Source: Bacteroidales bacterium (GTDB lineage: Bacteria > Bacteroidota > Bacteroidia > Bacteroidales > UBA7960). From it: 5,082 nucleotides of DNA. Shown here piece after piece: positions 4,901-5,082 of the stretch (position 1 is the first letter of the stretch; every line of letters starts with the position of its first letter). A program made the translations under genes and the position numbers. The notes beneath the pieces were generated by a model. That model did not search any database and was not told where the DNA came from. It worked only from the letters and a program-made list of their open reading frames with translations. The stretch spans positions 1-5,082 of the forward strand of contig PWGY01000013.1 of the NCBI GenBank assembly GCA_003554665.1. The letters are read 5' to 3'.

Positions 4901-5082
4901 TCCATTCTGATCCAGTGGTCAAAAGGCTGGCTGCGTTCGCTGTCTTTGAGCTGAACAGACCGGACAGAGCGATCTTCGCGTGGCAATGCAAATTCACGGT
5001 AAATGAATGAGTCGTCGAATCCTGCCCTGGAAGCATCATTATTGTCGGCTGCGAAATATATTGTTTTGATTCTGGCCCAGTA
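4882..5082 (-). CDS. guaD: Guanine deaminase (CDA fold, GuaD-like), C-terminal 66 residues, cut by window edge
   Basis: The minus strand is open from the window edge to TAA at 4884-4882. The fragment starts YWARIKTIYFAADNND, continues AGFDDSFIYREFALPREDRS and ends MEKKARY. This pattern (YWA...IYFAA...AGFDDSFIY...LP.E.R) is that of the C-terminal part of Bacillus-type guanine deaminases, which convert guanine to xanthine and ammonia. In that family the C-terminal segment is exchanged between dimer subunits and ends in a tyrosine, as here. The zinc-binding HAE and PCxxC motifs would lie upstream, outside the window, so catalytic completeness cannot be judged. Family members are about 155 residues, so roughly 90 are missing. 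The gene converges on the deaminase at 3249-4628 across a repeat-filled gap of about 250 bp. Another CDA-fold nucleoside deaminase is the main alternative. Confidence 0.8.
   Translation of the reverse strand, partial: YWARIKTIYFAADNNDASRAGFDDSFIYREFALPREDRSVRSVQLKDSERSQPFDHWIRMEKKARY

Overview
The window reads as a chromosomal segment of a member of the Bacteroidota with moderate GC. Three things point there. The Pol IV, purine nucleoside phosphorylase and XRE-S24 regulator sequences have the wording typical of that phylum. No gene start has a clear Shine-Dalgarno sequence. Two exact matches to the Bacteroidota -7 promoter element TAnnTTTG lie where promoters are expected. There is no transposase, phage gene, CRISPR array or RNA gene.

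Layout from left to right: the first 260 codons of DNA polymerase IV (dinB, minus strand, running off the left edge); a 529-bp non-coding interval; a LexA/CI-like XRE-S24 repressor (plus strand); a repeat-rich gap between convergent genes; a class I trimeric purine nucleoside phosphorylase (minus strand); a 159-bp divergent intergenic region; an MTA/SAH-deaminase-type amidohydrolase (plus strand); a second repeat-rich convergent gap; and the last 66 codons of a CDA-fold guanine deaminase (minus strand, entering from the right edge).

The left half looks like a DNA-damage module. A self-cleavable repressor (A-G cleavage site, Ser/Lys dyad) is divergent from an error-prone polymerase. The gap between them holds two 17-bp dyads of form TGRTTA-N5-TAATCA, 23 bp apart, just upstream of a TAACTTTG -7 element. 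I propose these as the repressor's operators. The right half is a purine salvage and deamination group: a nucleoside phosphorylase, an adenosine-type nucleoside deaminase and a guanine deaminase.

The non-coding DNA is unusually structured. There is a 19-bp tandem array (6 units), a GC-rich hairpin array (5 units) whose relatives lie inverted on the other side of the repressor gene, a ~25-bp triplicate and a 22-bp tandem array (6 units). In three of the four gene 3' ends visible, the stop codon itself lies inside, or at the edge of, a repeat unit. This suggests that the arrays grew out of gene ends or landed precisely on them.
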